From: UBA6107 sp964459385
GTDB lineage: Bacteria > Chloroflexota > Anaerolineae > Anaerolineales > Anaerolineaceae
DNA length: 64,000 bases
NCBI GenBank assembly: GCA_964459385.1
Contig: CAYWLG010000008.1
Span: forward strand, 62,001 to 126,000
Direction: 5' to 3'
Below, in pieces: positions 41,706 through 49,614 of the stretch; positions within the stretch are counted from its first letter, which is position 1; every line of letters begins with the position of its first letter. The translations under genes and the position numbers were made by a program. The notes under the pieces are model-generated. The model did not search any database, was not told the origin of the DNA, and saw only the letters and a list, made by a program, of their open reading frames with translations.

Positions 41706-42134
41706 ATGATCGAAACATTTATTAGAGGTCTTCTTGGTCCATCGTTAGCTCCCCTCTTGGATTTTCTTGAAACACATCCGGCTCTTGTAGCCGCCTTTTT
41801 GTTTGTTCTCGTAGGGCTTTATGTTGCCGGTCGAGTGCAGCTCAATAACATCTCGAATAAGACAAAAACCTACGTTTTGAACAAATACCAAGAGGTGATC
41901 CAACGCAGGCCCAAAATCACCGCTGCTGGCTTATATAAATTGATCTATCCTGAATGGACAGAAGAAGTGAAAAAATGGGGGTGGTTCATTCCCCACCGTC
42001 TTGACCTTTGGCCGGTGCCTGTCAATGCTGAAAATGTTAAAAGCAAAATAACTTTCGATGCTAAATGGGTAGCTGATATACTAAAAAAGAATAAAATCGA
42101 GCTCATTAGCGAAGAAGAAACGCAGAACTCATAA
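41706..42134 (+). CDS. Small membrane protein of unknown function in PTS operon
   Basis: A 142-residue protein with one clear transmembrane helix (HPALVAAFLFVLVGLYVAG, about 24-42) and a basic cytoplasmic domain (QLNNISNKTKTYVLNKYQEVIQRRP and KLIYPEWTEEVKKWGWFIPHRLDLWPVPV). AGAAGGGATG-type RBS sequence stands upstream. No family is recognised. It sits between IIC and HPr in the same direction, so it may help assemble the IIC complex or dock HPr/IIA at the membrane. This is inference from position only. Confidence 0.75.
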   Translation: MIETFIRGLLGPSLAPLLDFLETHPALVAAFLFVLVGLYVAGRVQLNNISNKTKTYVLNKYQEVIQRRPKITAAGLYKLIYPEWTEEVKKWGWFIPHRLDLWPVPVNAENVKSKITFDAKWVADILKKNKIELISEEETQNS

Positions 42135-42160
42135 TTAATATCATTTAAAGGATTTTGGTC

Positions 42161-42436
42161 ATGGCAAAAATTGAACTCACCGTAATCAACAAAAGTGGTT
42201 TACACGCCCGCCCCGCAGCGCAATTCGTGAAAGCTGCTTCCTCATTTCCGTGCGAGATCATGGTTCGCAACGTTACCACCAGCAGCAAGACCGTCAATGC
42301 CAAAAGCATTCTCAGCGTTTTGACGCTTGGCGTTGATAAAGATTGTGTGATCGAATTGGAAGCTAATGGGGATCAGGCTGATGAAGCACTGGCGGCCATT
42401 AAAACCCTGGCAGAGAGTGGTTTTGGAGAAGAATAA
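42161..42436 (+). CDS. PTS phosphocarrier HPr
   Basis: Histidine phosphocarrier of 91 residues. The active-site His15 is in KSGLHARPAAQFV, and Ser49 in TVNAKSILSVLTLG corresponds to regulatory Ser46 of Firmicutes HPr, with a three-residue insertion between them. The ATG at 42161 has AAAGGA eight bases upstream; the TTG at 42155 is less likely. EI starts directly after its stop codon. Having HPr and EI inside a sugar-specific operon suggests that the organism uses the PTS only for this sugar. Confidence 0.96.
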   Translation: MAKIELTVINKSGLHARPAAQFVKAASSFPCEIMVRNVTTSSKTVNAKSILSVLTLGVDKDCVIELEANGDQADEALAAIKTLAESGFGEE

Positions 42437-44158
42437 GTGAGAGCACATCTGGTTGGCGTTCCTGCCTCATCTGGTATTGCAATCGGTCCTGCCTGGATCT
42501 ACCGCCCTCACGAAAACGTGATCGAAAAACGGTGCATCGAAAGCAGTGACTTTGAATGGGTTCGTCTTGAAAATGCCATTGCCGCTTCACGCAAACAACT
42601 GCAAGCCCTGGCAAAAAAAGCAGAAGAGTCAATTGGTGCGGCGAACGCTGAGATCTTTCAGGCGCACGAGATGTTTTTGGACGACCCTGAATTGACCGAG
42701 ATGCTGCGTGACATGGTGTTAAATGAAAAGGTCAATGCTGAATACGCGGTTTATTCATCCACTGAAAAATACGTCGAAATGATGCTCGCTCTGGAAGGTG
42801 AATACTTTCAGGCACGCGCCACCGATATTCGCGACGTAGGGCGCAGAATCCTTTACTGCCTTTCAGGGGTTAACCCTGAAGAAGTGGAACTACCCGATCA
42901 CCCGGTGGTGATTCTGGCCGACGACCTTACCCCCTCCGATACTGTGCAGTTTGATCGCCAAAAAGTGCTGGGCTTTTGCATTGCCAAAGGTGGTCCTACT
43001 TCACACGTGGCCATCCTGGCCCGCAGTTTTGGCGTGCCGGCCACGGTAAAAACTCCGTTAGATCTCACACACCTAAAAAATGGTGACGGGGTCATCCTCG
43101 ATGGCACAAGCGGCATTGTGATCGTCTCACCCGATGAAGCCGAGATCAAAGCCGCCCAAACCCGGCAAATTGCCGGTGATGCAGAATGGGCAACGTTGTT
43201 CGCCAAAGCGCAGCAACCAGCCATCACCCAGGACGGCAAACGCGTAGAAGTGGTTGCCAACATTGGCGGTGTCGCCGATGCCCAAAAGGCCGTGCAGAAC
43301 GGTGCCGAAGGGGTAGGGCTGCTGCGCACTGAATTCCTCTATCTCGACCGCGATACCATGCCGAGTTCAGAAGATCAGGTCAAAATTTACAGCCAGATCT
43401 TTGCCGTCATGGGAGATCGCCCGGTCGTGGTGCGCACACTCGATATTGGGGGCGACAAGACCGTCAGCTATTTGGGCATTCAAGAAGAAGCCAACCCCTT
43501 CCTGGGCTGGCGCTCCATTCGCATGATCAGTGAACGGCCCGATGTGCTGTTCGACCAGCTTTATGCCCTGCTTCAGGCCGGCGTGGACACCAATTTGCGC
43601 ATCATGCTGCCGATGGTCTCGAACATCCATGAGGTAGAGAATGCCCGCAAGATACTGGATGAGGTACGTGCCAAGCTCAGCGCAGAAGGAAAGCGTTTCG
43701 CCAGGAATATCCAGTTCGGCATCATGATCGAAGTGCCTTCTGCGGCCATTTTGGCCAGCCATTTTGCCAAAGTGGTCGATTTCTTCAGCATCGGCACCAA
43801 TGATCTCACCCAGTATACGATCGCCGTTGACCGTACCAATGAGCGCGTGGCCGATCTGGCCAGCCCGTTCAATCCGGCCGTGATCACGCTGATCGAGCGC
43901 ACCATCTCCGCTGCCCACAAAGAAGGCAAATGGGTGGGCCTGTGTGGAGAGATGGCCGGCGACCCACTGGCGACCCCGCTGCTGTTAGGACTTGGCCTGG
44001 ATGAATTCAGTATGGCAGCCAAATCGGTGCCAGAGGTCAAAGAAAAGATCCGCAATTTAGCAGTGAATGAGTGCCAGGCAATCGCCCAGCATGTGCTCAC
44101 TCTAGGAACCACGCAAGACGTGGTGGATTATCTGACATTTACAGCCGGCAAAGAATAA
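42437..44158 (+). CDS. ptsI: PTS enzyme I (phosphoenolpyruvate-protein phosphotransferase)
   Basis: Full-length enzyme I of 573 residues, which transfers phosphate from PEP to HPr. The active His190 lies in KGGPTSHVAILARSFGVPA. The PEP-binding C-terminal domain shows GVGLLRTEFLYLDRD, RTLDIGGDKTVSYL, FLGWRSIRM, IMLPMVSNI and FFSIGTNDLTQYTIAVDR, then VGLCGEMAGDP with the catalytic Cys. Translation starts at a GTG immediately after the HPr stop. It completes a self-contained phosphorelay with HPr, IIA, IIB and IIC of this operon. Confidence 0.97.
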   Translation: MRAHLVGVPASSGIAIGPAWIYRPHENVIEKRCIESSDFEWVRLENAIAASRKQLQALAKKAEESIGAANAEIFQAHEMFLDDPELTEMLRDMVLNEKVNAEYAVYSSTEKYVEMMLALEGEYFQARATDIRDVGRRILYCLSGVNPEEVELPDHPVVILADDLTPSDTVQFDRQKVLGFCIAKGGPTSHVAILARSFGVPATVKTPLDLTHLKNGDGVILDGTSGIVIVSPDEAEIKAAQTRQIAGDAEWATLFAKAQQPAITQDGKRVEVVANIGGVADAQKAVQNGAEGVGLLRTEFLYLDRDTMPSSEDQVKIYSQIFAVMGDRPVVVRTLDIGGDKTVSYLGIQEEANPFLGWRSIRMISERPDVLFDQLYALLQAGVDTNLRIMLPMVSNIHEVENARKILDEVRAKLSAEGKRFARNIQFGIMIEVPSAAILASHFAKVVDFFSIGTNDLTQYTIAVDRTNERVADLASPFNPAVITLIERTISAAHKEGKWVGLCGEMAGDPLATPLLLGLGLDEFSMAAKSVPEVKEKIRNLAVNECQAIAQHVLTLGTTQDVVDYLTFTAGKE

Positions 44159-44185
44159 GCTCGAAGGGAAGTTAGAACGTCCGTC

Positions 44186-44857
44186 ATGAAAATCAAAAAT
44201 TTGCAGGCGGTCTTGTTTGATCTGGACGGTACCCTGGTAAACAGTCACGAGATCGACAGGCTAGCCTTTGTTGAATTGCTGGACAAGGAACTGGGAGTCG
44301 AGGTAACGGAAGAGATGTTCAGCCTTTATACCGGCTCCCCTATTCCGAACATATTAATGAACTTCACCTCGGCCGAGAGGGCCAAAGAATTGGCAAACTC
44401 GTGGGTTGAGTATAAAACACATTATAAAGATGAGATGCGGGTTTTCCCCGGTGTGCCCGAAATGCTTGAGAAGTTGAAGCAGGCTGGGTTGAAACTCGCC
44501 GTTATTTCTTCACAGCTTTACGAAGAGCGGGTAAAGCTCTATCGAAGCCTGGGGCTGGAAGGGTATTTTGAATCATGGCTGACCTCAGATCAGACCGAGC
44601 ATTCCAAGCCGCACCCTGAGCCGGTGCTCAAAACACTGCAGCGCTTTAACGTACCCGCCAGCCAGGCGATCATGATCGGCGACACCTTCAACGACATGGA
44701 AGCCGGGCGTCGCGCCGGCACCTTTATTGGCGCTGCCATGTGGGGGTTCGGGGATAAAGAGAAGATGTACTCTTATCAACCCGACCTGATCTTCGACCAG
44801 ATTCCTGAGTTGGAAACCCTGTCACTTATGGCAAAAAAGAACATCCAAATCAATTAG
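44186..44857 (+). CDS. HAD family hydrolase (beta-phosphoglucomutase/phosphatase type)
   Basis: A 223-residue haloacid-dehalogenase-like hydrolase with a C1 cap. Motif I is VLFDLDGTLVNSHE (with both Asp), motif II LAVISSQ, motif III Lys in EHSKPHPEPVL, and motif IV MIGDTFNDMEAG. It probably dephosphorylates or isomerises a phospho-sugar produced by the PTS. It follows EI by 27 bases and is 12 bases from the unknown 95-aa gene, so it belongs to the same transcript. Confidence 0.92.
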   Translation: MKIKNLQAVLFDLDGTLVNSHEIDRLAFVELLDKELGVEVTEEMFSLYTGSPIPNILMNFTSAERAKELANSWVEYKTHYKDEMRVFPGVPEMLEKLKQAGLKLAVISSQLYEERVKLYRSLGLEGYFESWLTSDQTEHSKPHPEPVLKTLQRFNVPASQAIMIGDTFNDMEAGRRAGTFIGAAMWGFGDKEKMYSYQPDLIFDQIPELETLSLMAKKNIQIN

Positions 44858-44869
44858 AAAGGTTCTGCA

Positions 44870-45157
44870 ATGGCTAATGTTACCGAAAATGTAATGATGA
44901 TGGGAAAGTCCACCAGTGATATTTTTGAAGCCGCAAAAGTAGCCCTCCCCAAAGCCGGCTTTGAAGTTTGGAAGCTGCGCGACATCGCCTGGATGGTGCT
45001 GGCCAAAGGCAAGATCAACGACATTCCCGCCGATGGCAATGTGATGGCCATGCCGGGTGGTCTGGTGAACGTGAGCGTGGGCGCCGAGGGCGTCAGTGAA
45101 GCCGAGTTACGCGCAGCCGCACAAAAGATCATTACGGCATTAAAAGAAGCAGTGTAA
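44870..45157 (+). CDS. Conserved-looking 95-aa protein of unknown function
   Basis: A small soluble alpha/beta protein: SDIFEAAKVALPKAGFEVWKLRDIAW (helix then strand), a glycine/proline-rich centre (NDIPADGNVMAMPGGLVNVSVGAEG) and a C-terminal helix SEAELRAAAQKIITALKEAV. AGAAAGGTTC is upstream and spacing to both HAD genes is short (12 and about 19 bases). No known domain is recognised. Its place between two HAD phosphatases in a sugar operon suggests a role in handling the phosphorylated product or in regulating it. Confidence 0.8.
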   Translation: MANVTENVMMMGKSTSDIFEAAKVALPKAGFEVWKLRDIAWMVLAKGKINDIPADGNVMAMPGGLVNVSVGAEGVSEAELRAAAQKIITALKEAV

Positions 45158-45176
45158 ATTCCCAAAGGAGGGCGTG

Positions 45177-45980
45177 ATGGGATCAGAAATGGACATTGCA
45201 TCCCTGCAGCAAATTCGTGGCCTGGTCATCGACATGGATGGCGTCCTCTGGCAGGGAGATCGTCCTCTGCCAGGGTTGAACGAGTTTTTTAACGTCTTAA
45301 AGCGCCGCAATATCCAGTTCATTCTCGCCACCAACAACAACACCATGCCGCCTGAGGGTTTTGTAAAAAAAGCCGCCGGGTTGGGCGTGGAATTATCGCT
45401 GCACAATATCATGACCGCCTCGCTGGCAACGGTGGCTTATCTGCAAGAGCATTACCCGGCCGGGAGCCGTGTTTACGTGATCGGCGAACCCCCTATTAAG
45501 AAAATGATCAGCGATGCCGGCTTTGAGATCGCCGAAAGCGATGTGAAAGCCGTGGTCGCCGCCATGGATCGACAGTTGACCTATGAAATGCTCAAACGCG
45601 GCTCTATCTTGATTCGGGCCGGGGCAGAGTTTATTGGGGTCAACCCCGATGCCTGTTACCCCACCCCTGAAGGACTGGCCCCGGGCAGCGGGCCGATCGT
45701 GGCTGCGCTCGCTTATGCCAGCGGCGTTGAACCAAAATATATGGGCAAGCCTGAACACTATATTTTTGAAACCTGCCTGCAGCGCATGGGGCTAAAGCCG
45801 CAAGAAGCGGCGTCGCTGGGCGACCGGCTCGATACCGATATTGAAGGCGGCCTGCGCGCAGAGATGAAAGCCATTCTGGTGCTTTCGGGCGTCACGGATG
45901 CCAGCCAGGCTCAAAGTTCCCCCATTCGGCCCACTTGGATCTTCAAAGGGATCGAGGAACTGGCAGACGCTCTAGGGTAA
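45177..45980 (+). CDS. HAD-IIA family sugar phosphatase (NagD-like)
   Basis: A phosphatase of 267 residues with a C2 cap. Motif I is GLVIDMDGVLWQGDRPLPG, motif II ILATNNN, then the Lys of YMGKPEHYIFETCL, and motif IV SLGDRLDTDIEGG. The ATG at 45177 lies five bases after AGGAGGG; a GTG three bases earlier is almost on the RBS. It is the last gene of the PTS operon. Members remove phosphate from UMP, glycerol phosphate or similar; here a phospho-sugar is probable. Confidence 0.92.
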   Translation: MGSEMDIASLQQIRGLVIDMDGVLWQGDRPLPGLNEFFNVLKRRNIQFILATNNNTMPPEGFVKKAAGLGVELSLHNIMTASLATVAYLQEHYPAGSRVYVIGEPPIKKMISDAGFEIAESDVKAVVAAMDRQLTYEMLKRGSILIRAGAEFIGVNPDACYPTPEGLAPGSGPIVAALAYASGVEPKYMGKPEHYIFETCLQRMGLKPQEAASLGDRLDTDIEGGLRAEMKAILVLSGVTDASQAQSSPIRPTWIFKGIEELADALG

Positions 45981-46050
45981 AATATTTAAGCAGCAGAGTT
46001 GGTTCTGCGTGTTGTGCTAGTGCACTTGTTTTACTGAAATTCTATTGTTC

Positions 46051-46067
46051 GTGATCGTATAGATCAC
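46051..46067. promoter_or_regulatory. Dyad before the lipoamide dehydrogenase gene
   Basis: GTGATC-GTATA-GATCAC, a 17-bp inverted repeat ending four bases before the GGAGAGG ribosome binding site. It could be an operator or an mRNA hairpin that controls translation. It lies in the 100-bp gap after the PTS operon. Confidence 0.5.
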
Positions 46068-46080
46068 TAAGGAGAGGTTT

Positions 46081-47478
46081 ATGTCTGACTTCAATGTTGT
46101 TGTAATTGGCGCCGGCCCCGGTGGTTATGTGGCTGCCATTCGGGCTGCACAATTGGGTTTAAAGGTAGCGATTGTTGACAAACAGTGGCTGGGCGGTGTT
46201 TGTTTGAACGTTGGCTGTGTTCCCTCGAAGGCGCTATTGAAAAATGCAGAGGTGGCCCACACTTTGCGCGAACGCGGCAAAGATTTCGGTTTCTCTTTTG
46301 AAAATCTGACCCTCGACTATGCTGCTGCCGTCAAACGCAGCCGTCAGGTTTCTGACCGCCTGACCCGCGGCATTGGTTTCTTGATGAAAAAGAACAACGT
46401 TCAGGTCATCATGGGTACCGCGCAGATCGCTTCGGCAAAATCCGTCGTGGTAACAGATGCAAAAGGCGAAAAATCTACCCTGAGCACTGATAACATCATC
46501 ATCGCCACCGGCTCTTCCCCGGTCATTCCTCCCGGCATCAAGATCGATGACGAGAAAGTGGTCACCTATCACAAAGCTATTCTGCAGGAGAAGTTACCGA
46601 AATCGGCCGTGATCATTGGCGCCGGTGCCATCGGTCTCGAATTCGCCACCGTTTGGAACTCTTACGGCAGTGACGTGACCATTGTTGAAATGTTGCCGCG
46701 CATTGCCCCGCTTGAAGACGAAGAGATCAGCAAAGAACTCACCCGCTCCTTCAACAAACGCGGCATCAAGACCCTCACCGGCAACCGCGTTCAATCCATC
46801 GAAGCCACTGCTTCTGGCGTGAAAGTAAAGGTCAGCAGCAGCGAAGGCGAGCAAACCCTTGAAGCCGAACAGGCGCTCGTCGCCGTTGGGTTCAAGCCCA
46901 ATTCGGCCGACCTCGGTCTGGACAAAGTGGGTGTCAAGCTGAGCGAACGCGGACACATTATGGTGGATGACCACATGGCTACCAACGTGGCGGGCATTTA
47001 CGCCATCGGTGATGTGACCGGTAAGCTCTTGCTGGCCCATGTGGCTTCAAAGATGGCGCTCGTAGCCGCTGAGTTTATCGCGGGCAAAGAGACCCATGCC
47101 ATCAATTACACGATGGTGCCGCGTGCCACTTATTCGCATCCGCAAGTAGCCTCATTTGGCTATACCGAGGCCCAACTCAAAGAGAAGAACATTAATTACA
47201 AAGTGGGGCGTTTCAGCTTTATCGCCAACGGCAAAGCTCTGGGACTGGCCGATTATGATGGGTTCGCTAAAGTGCTGGCCGACCCCAAAACCGGCGAGAT
47301 CTTTGGCGCCCACATGGTCGGGCCAGAGGTTTCGGAGCTTTTACCTGAGCTTACCCTGGCCTGGGCCAACGAATTGACCGTCAGCGAGATCGGCGACAAC
47401 ATTCACGCTCACCCCACCCTCTCAGAGGTTTTGATGGAAGCCTCAGAGGATGTAGAAGGCAAGGCCATTCACATGTAG
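46081..47478 (+). CDS. lpdA: Dihydrolipoamide dehydrogenase (E3)
   Basis: FAD-dependent disulfide oxidoreductase of 465 residues that reoxidises dihydrolipoyl groups with NAD. FAD-binding VVVIGAGPGGYVAAIRAAQLG (6-26), the redox disulfide GGVCLNVGCVPSKALL with Cys41/Cys46, NAD-binding IIGAGAIGLEFATVW, and the C-terminal base segment IHAHPTLSEVLMEA are all complete. It is downstream of the PTS operon but has its own leader and terminator. It should serve the E1/E2 complex at 32-36 kb and may also serve the lipoyl-acyltransferase at 60.8 kb. Confidence 0.97.
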   Translation: MSDFNVVVIGAGPGGYVAAIRAAQLGLKVAIVDKQWLGGVCLNVGCVPSKALLKNAEVAHTLRERGKDFGFSFENLTLDYAAAVKRSRQVSDRLTRGIGFLMKKNNVQVIMGTAQIASAKSVVVTDAKGEKSTLSTDNIIIATGSSPVIPPGIKIDDEKVVTYHKAILQEKLPKSAVIIGAGAIGLEFATVWNSYGSDVTIVEMLPRIAPLEDEEISKELTRSFNKRGIKTLTGNRVQSIEATASGVKVKVSSSEGEQTLEAEQALVAVGFKPNSADLGLDKVGVKLSERGHIMVDDHMATNVAGIYAIGDVTGKLLLAHVASKMALVAAEFIAGKETHAINYTMVPRATYSHPQVASFGYTEAQLKEKNINYKVGRFSFIANGKALGLADYDGFAKVLADPKTGEIFGAHMVGPEVSELLPELTLAWANELTVSEIGDNIHAHPTLSEVLMEASEDVEGKAIHM

Positions 47479-47482
47479 ATGA

Positions 47483-47518
47483 AAGAAGAAGGCTGGAAAA
47501 CTCTCCAGCCTTCTTCTT
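47483..47518 (+). terminator. Terminator between lpdA and the lipoate ligase gene
   Basis: Fifteen-bp stem AAGAAGAAGGCTGGA / TCCAGCCTTCTTCTT with a six-base loop, four bases after the lpdA stop codon. It separates two convergent genes and may work in both directions. Confidence 0.7.
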
Positions 47519-47536
47519 ATTTAAGTGCATCGCAGT

Positions 47537-48526
47537 TTAGTACAAAAAGTGAACGAACGTGCTCAGATCCATCCCGGCGAAGTATTCCCCGATGGGAACC
47601 TCTTTCAAGGCTGATTCGATACCTGAACGTTCATAACGCACGCCGGTAAGCAGCTTTTCGAGATCGGAAGTTTCGCGTTCGGCAAAATAATCGCCGTAGA
47701 ATTTAGCAGCCCGGATGATGCCTTTCTCCACATCCAGGCGCGCATCGATCTCACCGTGGTCAAAGCGTTCCCGTTTCTCAATGTTGAAGGCCGGCGAACT
47801 GCCGTAATTCCACTCCCAACTGCGGTAGCGTTCATCGGCCAGGGCATGCACCTGCTTCCAGTCTTCATCCGTCAGTGGATAATATTCCACGCCCGCGGTA
47901 TCCTGAAAATAAGTGTCGAGCAAAGCCTGGCGGAACTCTTCAATTGTAATAGGCGGGTGAATATATTCGAGAATGTTGGTCACCCGGCTGCGCACAGATT
48001 TGATCCCTTTGGAGGCGATCTTGCTGGCATGCACATGCAAGGCATCGGCCACGTGTGAAAGGTCGCTGTTGAAAAGCAGTGTGCCGTGACTCACCATGCG
48101 GCCGTGCGAAATATACTGCGCATTGCCGGAAACCTTAAACCCTTCGATGAGAATGTCGTTGCGGCCGCTTAGTTCGGCATCCACGCCCAGTTTCTGCAGG
48201 CAGCGAATGACCGGCTCAGTAAAAAGCTGGAAGTTTTTGAAATATCCCTGCTGGTAATTGGTCATGAAACTGAAATTTAAATTGCCTAGGTCATGATAGA
48301 CCGCGCCGCCGCCGGAAAGCCGCCGCACAATACGGATGTTGTGCTCATCTACATAATCTTTATTGATCTCTTCAATGGTGTTCTGATGGCGGCCAATAAT
48401 GATGGAAGGCGCATTGATATAAAACAAGACGACATCGTCTTTTAAACCCGGCCTGCGAATCATATACTCTTCAAGCGCCAGATTAATGCTGGCATCGTGC
48501 TCGTTTAGGTTATCTACAAAATACAT
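47537..48526 (-). CDS. Lipoate-protein ligase A family
   Basis: A 329-residue LplA-type ligase that attaches free lipoate (via lipoyl-AMP) to Lys of E2-type domains. The lipoate-binding RRLSGGGAVYHDLGNLNFSF (about 74-93) and the GFKVSGNAQYISHGRMVSHGTLLFN lysine/adenylate region are clear, and a C-terminal accessory domain (WNYGSSPAFNIEKRERFDHGEID) is present, as in full-length LplA. AAAGGA precedes the ATG. It is convergent with lpdA. It can lipoylate the E2 at 32.4 kb and possibly the acyltransferase fusion at 60.8 kb. Confidence 0.93.
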   Translation of the reverse strand: MYFVDNLNEHDASINLALEEYMIRRPGLKDDVVLFYINAPSIIIGRHQNTIEEINKDYVDEHNIRIVRRLSGGGAVYHDLGNLNFSFMTNYQQGYFKNFQLFTEPVIRCLQKLGVDAELSGRNDILIEGFKVSGNAQYISHGRMVSHGTLLFNSDLSHVADALHVHASKIASKGIKSVRSRVTNILEYIHPPITIEEFRQALLDTYFQDTAGVEYYPLTDEDWKQVHALADERYRSWEWNYGSSPAFNIEKRERFDHGEIDARLDVEKGIIRAAKFYGDYFAERETSDLEKLLTGVRYERSGIESALKEVPIGEYFAGMDLSTFVHFLY

Positions 48527-48635
48527 CGTCGCGTCCTTTTCCTAAAATAACGGTTATATACAGATAACACCAAAAGCATCAAAATTATACCAAATTGGGG
48601 GGATTCTTAAGTTTTGAACAAAAACTGCATTCTTT

Positions 48636-48665
48636 TTGTATAACTGATTTGAAGCGTCTTATAAT
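48636..48665 (+). promoter_or_regulatory. Promoter of the acetamidase/formamidase gene
   Basis: TTGTAT (48636-48641), 18-bp spacer, TATAAT (48660-48665). The predicted start is near 48672, about 40 bases before the ATG at 48712. Confidence 0.55.
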
Positions 48666-48711
48666 GATCGCTATATTGCATAAAAATATTTCTCAGCAAG
48701 CGAGGATTCAC

Positions 48712-49614
48712 ATGCTTAAATTCGAGCCCATCACTTATCACCCAAAATACCAGAAATGCGAGCCGATCTGCCCCATCAAAGACGGAGAAAAAGTGTTAAC
48801 CACCACGCTGGATGCCCACGGCGGTAGCCCCAGCGGTACCCGCAGCAAAGGGTTCTCAAACCCGCTTACCGGCCCCTTTGTGCTGCCCGAAGCGCAACCC
48901 GGTGATGTGCTGCTGGTAGAGATTCACGAGATCCAACCATTAGGAGAGAGCGGCTGGAGCTACGCCTATCCGCGCCCCTGGCTGATGGAATCGGCAGATG
49001 CTGCGCAATTCCCCGATAAAGTGGGAGTGCACTGGGCTCTGGACGCCCAACAGGGAGTCACTTCTTTTGATCTGGCCAATGGGACGAAAGTAAAGGTGCC
49101 CATGAAACCCATGCTGGGCTGTGTTGGGCTGGCTTGCGACCCCAGTACCCAGGCCACCTCACAGGATGCCGGGCGCTTTGGCGGCAACCTCGATTTTCCT
49201 CTTTTGCAGAGCGGCACGCGCCTTGAATTGCCGGTCTCAATTCCCGGCGGATATTTGTTCGTGGGGGATGCCCACGCCATTCAGTATGGCGGCGAAATGA
49301 CGGGCGCTGCTGTAGAAATTCCGGCTCAGGTGATCTTTTCGGCAACTCTCAAAAAAGGAAAACCGCTTGAATGGCCACGCGGCGAAACCCCTGAAGTGTT
49401 CTTTGCGCTGGGAACCGACCTGCCGTTTGAAAAAGCCGTCCAGCACGCGCTCAGCGGCCTGATCGGCCTGCTCGAAGAACGCTTCAACCTCAGCCACGCA
49501 GATGCTGCGGCGCTGGCCGGTCAGTTGGCCGATATTCAGGTTTGCAACATGGTCAGCAATACTTACACGGCTGCCTGTGTCGTTTCAAAATCTGTGCTGG
49601 CGTCAGCTTTTTGA
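48712..49614 (+). CDS. Acetamidase/formamidase family protein
   Basis: A 300-residue amide hydrolase of the FmdA/AmdA family, which releases ammonia from formamide or acetamide. The acidic, beta-rich fold is marked by PGDVLLVEIHEIQPLGESGW, MKPMLGCVGLACDP, GGNLDFPLLQSGTRLELPVSIPGGYLFVGDAHAIQYGGEMTGAAVE and the C-terminal DIQVCNMVSNTYTAACVVSKS. I start at the ATG at 48712 (GAGGA upstream); the frame opens 117 bases earlier, but that part contains the promoter. Its 3' end overlaps the convergent pdxA-like gene by 12 bases. Confidence 0.92.
   Translation: MLKFEPITYHPKYQKCEPICPIKDGEKVLTTTLDAHGGSPSGTRSKGFSNPLTGPFVLPEAQPGDVLLVEIHEIQPLGESGWSYAYPRPWLMESADAAQFPDKVGVHWALDAQQGVTSFDLANGTKVKVPMKPMLGCVGLACDPSTQATSQDAGRFGGNLDFPLLQSGTRLELPVSIPGGYLFVGDAHAIQYGGEMTGAAVEIPAQVIFSATLKKGKPLEWPRGETPEVFFALGTDLPFEKAVQHALSGLIGLLEERFNLSHADAAALAGQLADIQVCNMVSNTYTAACVVSKSVLASAF

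Noticed and set aside
46051..46067. Rho-independent terminator of the PTS operon
   Set aside because: The dyad is next to the lpdA RBS and has no T-run, so it is better read as a regulatory site.
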